From Natroniella acetigena (GTDB lineage Bacteria; Bacillota; Halanaerobiia; Halobacteroidales; Halobacteroidaceae), in NCBI RefSeq assembly GCF_023227745.1, contig NZ_JALKBX010000003.1, positions 1-64,000 of the forward strand: DNA of 64,000 nt, read 5' to 3'. A model generated the notes under the pieces. It was not told where the DNA came from and made no database searches. It was given only the letters and a program-made list of their open reading frames with translations. Shown in pieces: positions 30,591 to 39,086 of the stretch (position 1 is the stretch's first letter; every line of letters begins with the position of its first letter). The position numbers were made by a program, and so were the translations under genes.

Positions 30591-30650
30591 ACAGACTCCC
30601 GCCCGTCTCCTAAGCTATAGACAAGCTTATTATATCATATCTAGGGAGGC
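30591..30650 (+). promoter_or_regulatory. Hairpin plus GCTTATTATATCAT element (copy 2)
   Basis: GACTCCCGCCCGTC-type inverted sequence followed by GCTTATTATATCAT at 30625-30638 and the ribosome site of the ArpU gene. It resembles 21580-21642 in layout and shares the 14-base motif exactly. Confidence 0.45.
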
Positions 30651-30658
30651 GGGTAAAG

Positions 30659-31102
30659 GTGGGAGCTAAAGAGTATAAGGGTTATTACAGTAGAGTAGTT
30701 GGAGAGCTTTTAAGTTATAGAGAGTATAAGCAAAGGTTGAAGGTTATTGAGTATGAACTGGAATCAAAACTTAATACCAATGGTGCAATTAACTATGAGT
30801 CTCCAGGAGTGCAGACCAGTAACATTTTTGACAGTACTCTTGAAGCGGTGATTGATAGATTAGAAAGTGATTTAGCTGATGAGTATAGAGAGAAGTTTGA
30901 TATAGTTAATTTGATTGAATTTGCTATTGTGGGCTTAAGTCCAATCGAAGAACATGTTATCAGAGAAAAGTACTTAACTGGTAGGAAGAAAGCTGATGTT
31001 GATATTTGGAAAGGTCGCAAATTCCCATATGCTAAGAATAAATATTATGAGATTAAAGATGAAGCAGTAGAGAAAATAGCTAGGATTTTAGGGTATGTTT
31101 AA
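30659..31102 (+). CDS. ArpU-type late transcription regulator
   Basis: 147 residues, GTG start. A helical protein with a sigma-70-region-4-like end (LSPIEEHVIREKYLTGRKKADVDIW, YYEIKDEAVEKIARILGY). ArpU/RinA-type proteins switch on packaging and structural genes. It is the last early gene before the terminase block, the expected place. Confidence 0.8.
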   Translation: MGAKEYKGYYSRVVGELLSYREYKQRLKVIEYELESKLNTNGAINYESPGVQTSNIFDSTLEAVIDRLESDLADEYREKFDIVNLIEFAIVGLSPIEEHVIREKYLTGRKKADVDIWKGRKFPYAKNKYYEIKDEAVEKIARILGYV

Positions 31103-31346
31103 AAAAGGAGTAAAAAAGGAGTAAATATAAACGGCTCAAGGATACATTGAGTTAAAAAGTGTGGTATAGTGTTAGTGAGTGATAGTTTCAAGCGGGCTAG
31201 TCACTCGCTTTATAAAACTAATTCTTCTCTGAAGTTTCAATGTCCAGGCGTCCTTTGGGCGTCTTTTTATTTTTCTTTTTAGTATTTTTCTTTTTGTTTT
31301 TTAGGTTTGGAAATTTAAGTTAATAGATGAATTAGGAGGTGACCAG
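31103..31346 (+). promoter_or_regulatory. Late-gene control region with hairpin and terminator
   Basis: No gene in these 244 bases. A hairpin pairs GAGTGATAG with CTAGTCACTC (about 31174-31207). A rho-independent terminator (GGCGTCC/GGGCGTC then CTTTTTATTTTTC) lies at about 31246-31275. A GGTATAGTG -10-like box is near 31160. This is a likely target of the ArpU protein just upstream. Confidence 0.5.
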
Positions 31347-31703
31347 TTGCCAAGTAAACTAAAGACACCGTGTAATTATCCACGATGTCCCAAGCTGGTT
31401 GAAGCTGGTCAAGGGTATTGTGATGAACATAGAAAGAAAAGGCATAAGCAGTATGATAAGACTCAAAGGAATAAAAAGAGAGCTAAGTTCTATAGTTCTG
31501 CCAGATGGCAGAAGCTAAGAGATAAGAAGATTAAAGAGTATCCATTGTGTGAGTATTGTTTAGAAGATGATGAGACTACAGTTGCTACTGAAGTTGATCA
31601 TGTTGTACCTATAGCAGAGGACTGGGGCAGGAGGTTTGATTATGAAAACCTTAAGAGTAGTTGTCATAGTTGCCATATGAAGAAGCATGCTAGAGATAAA
31701 TGA
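31347..31703 (+). CDS. HNH endonuclease (packaging type)
   Basis: 118 residues, TTG start after TAGGAGGTG. Two zinc Cys pairs (CNYPRCPK, CEYC ... CHSCH) and an HNH core (VATEVDHVVPIAE, FDYENLKSSCHSCHMKKH). HNH proteins beside terminase genes cooperate with the terminase to cut cos sites in HK97-like phages. This one is in the right position. Confidence 0.9.
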   Translation: MPSKLKTPCNYPRCPKLVEAGQGYCDEHRKKRHKQYDKTQRNKKRAKFYSSARWQKLRDKKIKEYPLCEYCLEDDETTVATEVDHVVPIAEDWGRRFDYENLKSSCHSCHMKKHARDK

Positions 31704-31726
31704 TTAATTATGTCATAATAATATTA

Positions 31727-31764
31727 TAGCAGGAAGCAATCTGGGCTTGCTTCCTGCTATTTTT
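31727..31764 (+). terminator. Rho-independent terminator
   Basis: AGCAGGAAGCAA pairs perfectly with TTGCTTCCTGCT around a TCTGGGC loop, then ATTTTTATA. It separates the first HNH gene from the second. Confidence 0.9.
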
Positions 31765-31799
31765 ATATATCCAGAAATCTACTAACAGAGGTGGATAAA

Positions 31800-32759
31800 A
31801 TGAAAAAGAAATGTGTTGTTTGCGGTGCTCAGTTTGAAGGTTACCACAACAGCAAGTATTGCTCAGGTGATTGTAAAAGTAAAAGATTTGGAGAAAAAGA
31901 GTGTCCTGTTTGCGGAGCTGTGTTCTATCCTAAAAGCAAAGGAGTTAAGTATTGTAGCCAGCAGTGTGGATCAGAAGCTGCTGCCAAAACAATGAAAGAA
32001 AAAGGTATTTATGAGAAGAAGGCTAGAGAGCAAACTTATTTAGGGTACACTACTTGCAATTATTGTGGTAAGGAATTTAAAATAAAAGATGCAAGGCATT
32101 ATAAATATTGTTCAATTCAATGTGCTAACAAAAACAAAGATCATAAAACCACTAGTTGTAAATATTGTGGGGAAGATATTAAGTACTATTTTAAAAAACC
32201 TGATTATTGCTCAAGGAAATGCAGAAGAAGAGATAACCCTGAAGAGTGCAGTTATTGTGGGAAAGAATTTGTTAGCTGGAATGGAAAACTTTATTGTAGT
32301 GAAGAATGCAAGAAGCAAGAGTATAATAAAAGAAAAAGAGAAAGTTATGAAAGTGTTGATTATAAAGTTGAACAGACATGCGTAAATTGTGGTTCTAAAT
32401 ATAAATGCATGAAGTCAGTAGCTTCACACAGGAAATATTGCGATGAATGCCAATTAGAAGTTAAGGAGGAAAGAAGAAGAGATCAAAGAAGAAGGAGAAG
32501 AGCAAGGCTGAATAATGTTAAAGTAGATAAGTTTGACAGTTCAGAGATATTTGAAAGAGATGGTTGGGTTTGTCAATTATGCGGTAAGCCAGTAGATAAA
32601 GAACTAAAATACCCTCATTTGATGTCAGCTACAATAGATCATGTTACCCCTATATCTAAAGGAGGTAGCCACACAAAAAGAAATGTTCAGTTAGCTCATT
32701 TTATATGCAACTCTATCAAATCAGATAAAGGAACAGATCAGTTGAGGCTGTTCGGATAG
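31800..32759 (+). CDS. HNH endonuclease with tandem zinc fingers
   Basis: About 319 residues. The first 220 hold six or seven treble-clef/zinc-ribbon units, each of form CxxC ... YCSxxC (CVVCGAQF ... YCSGDCK; CPVCGAVF ... YCSQQCG; CNYCGKEF; CKYCGEDI; CSYCGKEF; CVNCGSKY). A basic linker RRRDQRRRRRARLN follows, then a C-terminal HNH domain (CQLCGKPV, ATIDHVTPISKGGSH, AHFICNSIKSDK). It sits between packaging HNH and small terminase, where homing endonucleases often insert. It is probably a free-standing mobile endonuclease; an anti-restriction or packaging role is possible. Confidence 0.8.
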   Translation: MKKKCVVCGAQFEGYHNSKYCSGDCKSKRFGEKECPVCGAVFYPKSKGVKYCSQQCGSEAAAKTMKEKGIYEKKAREQTYLGYTTCNYCGKEFKIKDARHYKYCSIQCANKNKDHKTTSCKYCGEDIKYYFKKPDYCSRKCRRRDNPEECSYCGKEFVSWNGKLYCSEECKKQEYNKRKRESYESVDYKVEQTCVNCGSKYKCMKSVASHRKYCDECQLEVKEERRRDQRRRRRARLNNVKVDKFDSSEIFERDGWVCQLCGKPVDKELKYPHLMSATIDHVTPISKGGSHTKRNVQLAHFICNSIKSDKGTDQLRLFG

Positions 32760-32779
32760 TTGTAATAATATGGTAGGGG

Positions 32780-32865
32780 GTGTTTAAGGGCTACAGCCCT
32801 GAGCAAAATGACCGCACGTGGAGGTGTCTTTACGGCTCGTCAAAAATTAAGGAAGGGGGTTTGAG
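32780..32865. other. GC-richer gap before small terminase
   Basis: It contains AGGGCTACAGCCCT (hairpin), then a stretch (GACCGCACGTGGAGGTGTC) far richer in GC than its neighbours. The frame of terS is open through it, but the good start is downstream. It could be the cos site or an insertion scar from the HNH gene. Confidence 0.3.
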
Positions 32866-32869
32866 AACA

Positions 32870-33346
32870 ATGAGTGACAGAGGAAGGCCTAATAAACCGA
32901 CAAAATTGAAGGTTTTACAGGGTACAGATAGGAAAGATAGGGTAAACGAGAATGAACCGAAACCAAAGGAGTTGCAGCAAGTGCCTGATCCGCCTTATTA
33001 CTTAGATTACTACGCTAAGAAAGAATGGAATCGAGCAGCTGCTCACCTTGTAGAAGTTGGGTTGCTCACTGAAGCAGATCTATCAACTTTTCAAGATTAC
33101 TGTGAGTGTCATGCTCATTGCATCAGGCTTAACAAAAAGATAAGAAATGAAGAATATGAGTTCGTGACCGACAGTGGTTATTACCAAAAGAGACCTATAG
33201 TCAGTATCTTAAAAGACTTCATGGATCAGAAAAGGAAGTTAGCTAATGTTCTCGGACTCACTCCTTCAGCTAGAACTAAGATTGAAATAGATAAGCCTAA
33301 TGATGATAAGCCAACAGTTGAGCAGATATTAAATGGAGAGGTGTGA
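32870..33346 (+). CDS. terS: Terminase small subunit (P27 family)
   Basis: 158 residues from ATG 32870, with GGAAGGGGG upstream. P27-family signs: RGRPNKPTKLKVLQGT at the start, PPYYLDYYAKKEWNRAAAHL and LTEADLSTFQDYCECHAH. It recognises phage DNA and delivers it to the large subunit encoded immediately downstream. Confidence 0.92.
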   Translation: MSDRGRPNKPTKLKVLQGTDRKDRVNENEPKPKELQQVPDPPYYLDYYAKKEWNRAAAHLVEVGLLTEADLSTFQDYCECHAHCIRLNKKIRNEEYEFVTDSGYYQKRPIVSILKDFMDQKRKLANVLGLTPSARTKIEIDKPNDDKPTVEQILNGEV

Positions 33347-33349
33347 TAA

Positions 33350-36211
33350 ATGACTCACGTTGTAACTGATTACGCTGAGGAAGTAGTTAACGGAGACATA
33401 GTAACAGGTAAATTTGTTAAGTGGGCTTGCCAAAGACATCTTGATGATTTAAAAAGAGATAATGTTTATTTCGATGAGAAGGCAGCAACTAGAATAATTA
33501 ACTTTTACAAACTTACTCCTCATGTTAAGGGCGAACTAGCTGGACAACCAATAATATTAGAAGGTTGGCAGAAATTCATAGTTGGGTCATTGTTTGGTTG
33601 GAAAAATAAAGATGATGATACAAGAAGGTTTAGAGAAGCATATATTCAAGTAGCAAGAAAGAATGGTAAAGCACTAGACATAAACACACCTATTCCAACA
33701 CCAGATGGGTTTAAAAAAATGAAAGGTATTGAAGTTGGAGATAAAGTATTTGATGAAAAAGGGAATATATGCGAAGTAACTTTTGCAACAGATATAAAAC
33801 GAAATCAAGAATGTTATGAAATTGAATTTGATGATGGTAATAAAATTGTTGCCGACAAAAACCATTTATGGTTTACAAAAGCTAAAGTAAATAATCCTGA
33901 TAATAAATTAGACTTACAGGTTAGCAATAATCATCCTAGGGCTAGAAAAGAAAGAGTCAGAACTACTGAAGAAATATATATAACTCAGGTTTATGGGAAA
34001 AGAGGAGATAACAACCACACAATAGATGTTTCTCGACCGATTAAAAGCCAAAAGAAAGATCTTTTAATTAATCCTTATGTTTTGGGAGTTTGGCTGGGAG
34101 ACGGAAGCAGTGCAACCGCAGAAATAACTTTCAACAAAAAAGATGAACAAATTATTGACGAGATTGAAAAAAGTGGCATCAATGTAAAAGTTCATAGAAG
34201 AAACAAAAGGGCTGACCAAGCTAGGATTGGTTCATTGGATTTATCAGAATATTGCCGTCGCGGGCACAAAATGACAGAAGAAAACACGAATTCCAGGGGT
34301 AGATGTAAAAAATGCAGGAGCATGGTTAGAAATAGAGGTGAGGACGAACCTATACCAGAATATACTAGATTTTCTTTACAGGAAAAATTAAGAAAGAAGA
34401 ACCTTTTGAACAATAAACATATACCGCAGGAATATTTGTTTGCTAGTATAGAGCAAAGACTAGAACTATTAAGAGGATTGCTGGATACAGATGGCTATAT
34501 ATCAAAAGCTGGTCAATGTGAATTCACCACAACAAACAATAAAATTAAAGATGGAATTTTAAAATTAATCGCTAGTTTGGGTTTTAAGGTCACCTGCAAT
34601 AAAAAGCGTGCTACACTAAACGGTAAAGATTGTGGCGTTAAGTATAGAATACAATTCTGGGCTTACAAAAATACACCAGTTTTTAAATTGGACAGAAAAC
34701 TCAAGCGGCAAAAAGAAAAACCAAAAAATAAAACTAGAACTTCAAGAAGGACTATAGTCAATGTAAAAAAAGTAAAATCAAGACCCGTTAAATGTATTAA
34801 AGTAAATTCTGAAAGTAAGCTATATTTAGCAGGAAAAGGCTTTATTCCAACCCACAATACCACATTGATGGCTCCTATAGGATTATATGGGTTATGTTTT
34901 GATAATGAAGCAGGAGCAGAAATTTTTTCAGCCGCCACAACCCGCGATCAGGCCAAAGAGATATTTGACCCTGCTAAACAGATGGTTCTTAAGTCTGACT
35001 ATATTGAAGGAGTAGAAGATTACAAAAATAATCTTTCTCATGTAGAAAGTTTCTCAAAATTTGAACCATTGTCTGCTGACTATGATACCTTAGATGGAAA
35101 AAATATCCATTTTGGGTTAGTTGATGAGTTACATGCCCATCCTGACTCAGGGATTTGGGATGTGCTTGATGATGGTACAGGAGCAAGAAAACAACCTTTG
35201 ATGATTGCGATCACGACTGCTGGGTTCAACCAGGAGTCGTTTTGCTACAAATATAGAAGTTATTGCGTCGATATGTTAGACCCAAGAAAAGAAGATTTTG
35301 TAGATGATAGTCAGTTTGCTTACATTGCAGAACTTGATGAAGAAGATGATTGGCAAGATGAAGATAATTGGGTTAAGGCTAACCCTAATTTAGACATATC
35401 AGTTAGTAAAGATAATATCAGAAGAAGAATAAATAAAGCTAAAAGGATGCCAGCACAACGTAATAGGATAATCTGCAAAAGGCTTAATATCTGGACTAAT
35501 GCAGAAAGCAGATGGATGAATATGCGTCACTGGGATGAATCAGCTGGTTATGATATTGAAGAAATAGAAAGAATCAAGAAAGAGTTAGAGGGAGAATATT
35601 GCTACGCTGGACTTGACCTAAGTAGCAAAATAGATATTACTGCTTATGTCAAAGTTTTTCCTAGAGAAGATAATGTAATTGTCATTCCAGAGTTTTTTGT
35701 CCCTAAAGATAGAATACAAGAAAGAACTAGAGAAGATGGAGTTCCTTATGATGCTTGGGCTAGGCAAGGTTATATAAATGACACTGAAGGAAATGTTGTT
35801 CACTACGGAGCTATTGAAAATATGATACTTGATGATTATAAGAAATACAACATTAGAGAAGTTGCTCATGATAGATGGGGAGCTATACAACTTGCTCAAA
35901 ACCTAGATGATGCTGGAGTTGATATGATTCCGATGGGCCAAGGTTATAAGTCTATGAGCGAGCCAATGAAAGAAGTTGAAGCTTACATTCTAAGCAAAAA
36001 GTTGAATCACTTTGGACATCCGGTGTTAAGATGGATGGCAGATAATACAGTTGCTAAAACTGATCCAAGTGAGAACATTAAACCTGATAAAGATAAATCA
36101 CAAGAACGTATAGATGGAATAGTTGCTTTGATAATGGCTTTGGATAGATTAATAAGAAACGAAGGAGATAATGGAACCCCTTATGATGACAGAGGAATAT
36201 TCTTCTTGTAG
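33350..36211 (+). CDS. terL: Terminase large subunit with intein
   Basis: 953 residues in total: a 557-residue terminase interrupted by a 396-residue intein. The N-extein (1-107) ends in VARKNGK, the Walker A motif, and the C-extein continues TTLMAPIGLYG. After splicing, the ATPase has Walker A RKNGKTT and Walker B GLVDELHAH. The C-terminal nuclease starts at CYAGLDLSSKIDITA. The DNA-packaging motor cannot work until the intein leaves, because the ATP-binding loop is split. The length without the intein matches the Terminase_1 family. Confidence 0.95.
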   Translation: MTHVVTDYAEEVVNGDIVTGKFVKWACQRHLDDLKRDNVYFDEKAATRIINFYKLTPHVKGELAGQPIILEGWQKFIVGSLFGWKNKDDDTRRFREAYIQVARKNGKALDINTPIPTPDGFKKMKGIEVGDKVFDEKGNICEVTFATDIKRNQECYEIEFDDGNKIVADKNHLWFTKAKVNNPDNKLDLQVSNNHPRARKERVRTTEEIYITQVYGKRGDNNHTIDVSRPIKSQKKDLLINPYVLGVWLGDGSSATAEITFNKKDEQIIDEIEKSGINVKVHRRNKRADQARIGSLDLSEYCRRGHKMTEENTNSRGRCKKCRSMVRNRGEDEPIPEYTRFSLQEKLRKKNLLNNKHIPQEYLFASIEQRLELLRGLLDTDGYISKAGQCEFTTTNNKIKDGILKLIASLGFKVTCNKKRATLNGKDCGVKYRIQFWAYKNTPVFKLDRKLKRQKEKPKNKTRTSRRTIVNVKKVKSRPVKCIKVNSESKLYLAGKGFIPTHNTTLMAPIGLYGLCFDNEAGAEIFSAATTRDQAKEIFDPAKQMVLKSDYIEGVEDYKNNLSHVESFSKFEPLSADYDTLDGKNIHFGLVDELHAHPDSGIWDVLDDGTGARKQPLMIAITTAGFNQESFCYKYRSYCVDMLDPRKEDFVDDSQFAYIAELDEEDDWQDEDNWVKANPNLDISVSKDNIRRRINKAKRMPAQRNRIICKRLNIWTNAESRWMNMRHWDESAGYDIEEIERIKKELEGEYCYAGLDLSSKIDITAYVKVFPREDNVIVIPEFFVPKDRIQERTREDGVPYDAWARQGYINDTEGNVVHYGAIENMILDDYKKYNIREVAHDRWGAIQLAQNLDDAGVDMIPMGQGYKSMSEPMKEVEAYILSKKLNHFGHPVLRWMADNTVAKTDPSENIKPDKDKSQERIDGIVALIMALDRLIRNEGDNGTPYDDRGIFFL
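33671..34858 (+). other. Class 3 intein with LAGLIDADG endonuclease in TerL
   Basis: 396 residues from Ala1 (ALDINTPIPTPDG) to HN (GFIPTHN), followed by Thr in the host protein. It has no Cys/Ser at position 1. Instead it carries the three class 3 marker residues: Trp67 two after His65 (KNHLWFT, block B), Cys375 (RPVKCIKV, block F) and Thr394 (PTHN, block G). Two LAGLIDADG motifs (VLGVWLGDGS at 138; LLRGLLDTDGY at 267) form a homing endonuclease. Between them lies a zinc-binding module (Cys195, His199, Cys212, Cys215). Confidence 0.93.
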
Positions 36212-36225
36212 GAGGTGGTCAAATT

Positions 36226-36411
36226 GTGAAAGACAAACTTAAAGAATTGGTATTACTATTATTATCTATGATAACAGTTGAATTGACTATGATCACAATA
36301 GGAGTTGCACTAATAACAATAGGAGCACACATGATCTACTCGCCCGCAGGTTACATTACCTGTGGTTTTCTTATGCTCAAATTAGCCTGGCCAGATGAGG
36401 GAGGTGATTGA
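36226..36411 (+). CDS. Small membrane protein between terminase and portal
   Basis: 61 residues, GTG start after AGGAGGTGG. Two hydrophobic stretches (ELVLLLLSMITVELTMITIG, ALITIGAHMIY ... ITCGFLMLKLAW). Similar tiny genes lie here in other Firmicute phages. Function unknown. The stop overlaps the portal start. Confidence 0.6.
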   Translation: MKDKLKELVLLLLSMITVELTMITIGVALITIGAHMIYSPAGYITCGFLMLKLAWPDEGGD

Positions 36412-38456
36412 CGATTAGTATAATTTCAAAACTCACGGAGAAAAGAAGTAGAAGCTCTAGTTTGAGCAGTCCTAAAAATTGGCTTATGAAGCTAATTGGA
36501 GGACAACCTTCCTCGACAGGGATTGATGTTAATGAGAAAAATGCTCTTAGTAATACTGCTGTCTGGGCTTGTGTGACTAGATTAAGTGAAAGTATTGCCT
36601 CTTTGCCACTTAAGACTTACAGAAAGCTGGAACCAAGGGGCAAGGAACCAGCAAAAGACCATTATCTATATGATGTGTTACACGATCAACCTAACCCTGA
36701 AATGACTTCTTTTACATTCAGGGAATGTATGCAAGGTCATGTTTTGACCTGGGGTAATGCTTATGCAGAGATAGTATTTGATAATGCTGGTCGAGTTAAG
36801 GCATTATGGCCATTATTACCTGACAGAACTTATCCAGTTCGCCATCCTAACACTGGTCAGATTGAATATAGAACCTCAATACCAGGCATGGGCAACTACA
36901 AACTGCCTGCTTACAGGGTCTTTCATATGTTAGGGTACTCTTGGAATGGTCTGAAAGGTTACTCTCCTATAGCTTGGCACAGGGAAACAATAGGGTTAGG
37001 CATGGCTGCTAAGAAGTATGGAGCTAAATTCTATGCTAACGATAGCAGACCAGGAGGGCTATTAAAGACACCAGAAGTTCTTGACGACCAAGCGAGGAAA
37101 AATTTAAAGAAGTCTTGGGAAAATGCTCAAGGTGGACTGGAAAATGCTCATCGGGTAGCAGTATTAGAGCACGGACTAGAGTGGCAACAGACTGGTATAC
37201 CTCCTGAAGATGCTCAATATATTGAAACTCGTAAATTTGAGACTGAGGAAGTTGCTCGAATCTATAATATGCCATTGCACAAGATTCAAGACTTGACTAA
37301 TGCTACTTTCTCTAACATCGAAGAACAGAATATTGATTATGTAGTTGATACTTTAAGACCTTGGATAGTCAGATGGGAACAGCAGATGAAAAAAGATTTA
37401 TTCCTTGGAACAGAGACTAGAAAGAATTACTTCCCTGAATTTTTGGTTGATGGTCTGCTTAGGGGAGATATTGAGAGTAGATACAATGCTTATTCTACTG
37501 CTAGACAATGGGGTTGGTATTCAGCTAATGACATTAGAGAGTTGGAGAATGAGAACCCAATCGGTGAGAAAGGCGACATTTATATGTTCCCTCAGAATAT
37601 GATATCTGCTGAGCAAGCCCTAGAGATGCCAAGCGAAGAAGATGTTCCCGATGAGTTGCAACTTGAATTAGAAAGAATGAAAATGAGACAAGCAGAAGAA
37701 AGAAGTCTCAAACATTCTAACACTGAAACTAGGTCAGCTAAGGATAGACTTCAAGAAGAGTTGAAGTTTCGACCATTGATTGCTGATAGGTGTCAAAAGG
37801 TGGTTGATAGAGAAGTTGAAGCAGTTAGAAAAGCAGTTGAGGAGAAACTTGGTAGTAGAGATATAGAGACCTGGAATACATGGTTAACTGATTTTTATGA
37901 AGATTTCCAAGGTGAGATTGAGCAAGAGTTAGAGCCAGTATTTAGGACACTTGCTGAATCAATAGCAGATATGGCAGCGGATGAAGTTGATCTTGATGAT
38001 CCAAGCGAAGAGGTTAATGATTTTATTGCTGATTATCTTGATACTTTCAGCTACAGATATGCTGACAGTTCAGAAGGTCAATTAGCAGCAGTAGTTAGGG
38101 ATGCACTTGAGGAGGAAGAAGATCCAGTCGAAGCAGTTAATCAACGCACTGAAGAATGGCAAGAAAGAAGAGCTGATAAAGTTGGCATGGATGAAGCAAC
38201 TAAGCTAGGCAGTGCTGTAAGCAAGACAGTTTATGTTGCTGCTGGAATATCAGCACTTAGATGGGTTAATGCAGGTGATGATACCTGTCCTTATTGTTTA
38301 GAATTAGATGGAAAAGTGGTAGGTATAGATCAATCATTTTTACCTGCCCTAGAGAATGTTGAAACAGATAAGGAAGAATGGGACATGAAAATATATAACA
38401 ATGTTGGACACCCTCCCCTCCATCAGGGATGCCAATGCCAACTAGAAAGCGAATAA
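36408..38456 (+). CDS. Portal protein fused to MuF-like domain
   Basis: 682 residues, longer than the usual 400-450 of HK97-type portals. Residues about 15-430 are the portal (NTAVWACVTRLSESIASLPL, ARIYNMPLHKIQDLTNATFSNIEEQNIDYV). Residues about 440-600 are acidic helices. The end (DDTCPYCLELDG ... NNVGHPPLHQGCQCQLES) is the Cys/His core of Mu gpF/SPP1 gp7-type head proteins. Portal and minor head protein are therefore one chain here, so about 12 MuF-like domains per portal ring. TTG start. Confidence 0.9.
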   Translation: MTISIISKLTEKRSRSSSLSSPKNWLMKLIGGQPSSTGIDVNEKNALSNTAVWACVTRLSESIASLPLKTYRKLEPRGKEPAKDHYLYDVLHDQPNPEMTSFTFRECMQGHVLTWGNAYAEIVFDNAGRVKALWPLLPDRTYPVRHPNTGQIEYRTSIPGMGNYKLPAYRVFHMLGYSWNGLKGYSPIAWHRETIGLGMAAKKYGAKFYANDSRPGGLLKTPEVLDDQARKNLKKSWENAQGGLENAHRVAVLEHGLEWQQTGIPPEDAQYIETRKFETEEVARIYNMPLHKIQDLTNATFSNIEEQNIDYVVDTLRPWIVRWEQQMKKDLFLGTETRKNYFPEFLVDGLLRGDIESRYNAYSTARQWGWYSANDIRELENENPIGEKGDIYMFPQNMISAEQALEMPSEEDVPDELQLELERMKMRQAEERSLKHSNTETRSAKDRLQEELKFRPLIADRCQKVVDREVEAVRKAVEEKLGSRDIETWNTWLTDFYEDFQGEIEQELEPVFRTLAESIADMAADEVDLDDPSEEVNDFIADYLDTFSYRYADSSEGQLAAVVRDALEEEEDPVEAVNQRTEEWQERRADKVGMDEATKLGSAVSKTVYVAAGISALRWVNAGDDTCPYCLELDGKVVGIDQSFLPALENVETDKEEWDMKIYNNVGHPPLHQGCQCQLESE

Positions 38457-38468
38457 GGAGGTGATAGC

Positions 38469-39071
38469 TTGAGTAAGCCAGAGCAAAGGTCTATCCCGAT
38501 TGAAAATATAGAGGTTAGAGAACAAGATGGCGAAGGTATGCCAGTTATTGAGATGTATCCTGCTGTATTTAATAGCTGGTCAGAAGAATTGGCAGGTTTT
38601 AGAGAAAGGATACTCCCTGGAGCATTTGAAGAAGCGATTAGAGAAAATGATGTAATTGCTTGCTTCAATCACGATAAAGATCAGCTATTAGGAAGGTTGA
38701 AATCAGGCACTCTAACATTAGAAGAAGATGAAAGGGGATTAAGAGCAGAGATACAGCCTCCTGATACCGACTTTGGCAGGTATATTGTCGAATTAATTGA
38801 TCGTGGAGATATTGACGGAGGTTCATTTAGATTCAATGCTTTAGAAGAAAATTGGAACTTCAAGGATGGCGAAGAATTAGACGAGAGGGAACTGGTAAAA
38901 TTAGAGTTATTTGATGTTGGCCCAGTTACTTATCCAGCTTATCCTGACACTCAAGCAAGTGTTAGATCTACTGAGCAAGTACATCAAGAAGCAAGGAAGT
39001 CAACAAAAGATTATAGTCGTGATTTAGATGTGCTAAAAAGAGAGTTAGAAATAATGGAATTAGAAATATAA
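38469..39071 (+). CDS. Prohead protease (HK97 type)
   Basis: 200 residues, TTG start after AAGGAGGTG. A herpesvirus-assemblin-like serine protease fold with His in CFNHDKDQLLGR and Ser in DGGSFRFNAL, and VGPVTYPAYPDT. The C-terminal 50 residues form a helical tail that is probably lost. It cuts the capsid scaffold during head maturation. Confidence 0.93.
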   Translation: MSKPEQRSIPIENIEVREQDGEGMPVIEMYPAVFNSWSEELAGFRERILPGAFEEAIRENDVIACFNHDKDQLLGRLKSGTLTLEEDERGLRAEIQPPDTDFGRYIVELIDRGDIDGGSFRFNALEENWNFKDGEELDERELVKLELFDVGPVTYPAYPDTQASVRSTEQVHQEARKSTKDYSRDLDVLKRELEIMELEI

Positions 39072-39086
39072 AAGGAGTGATAACAG

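Noticed and set aside
32780-32865. Possible group II intron domain V or group I intron end
   Set aside because: The GC-rich stretch lacks the AGC triad/GAAA loop arrangement and P7-type sequence, and no matching 5' intron part is visible.
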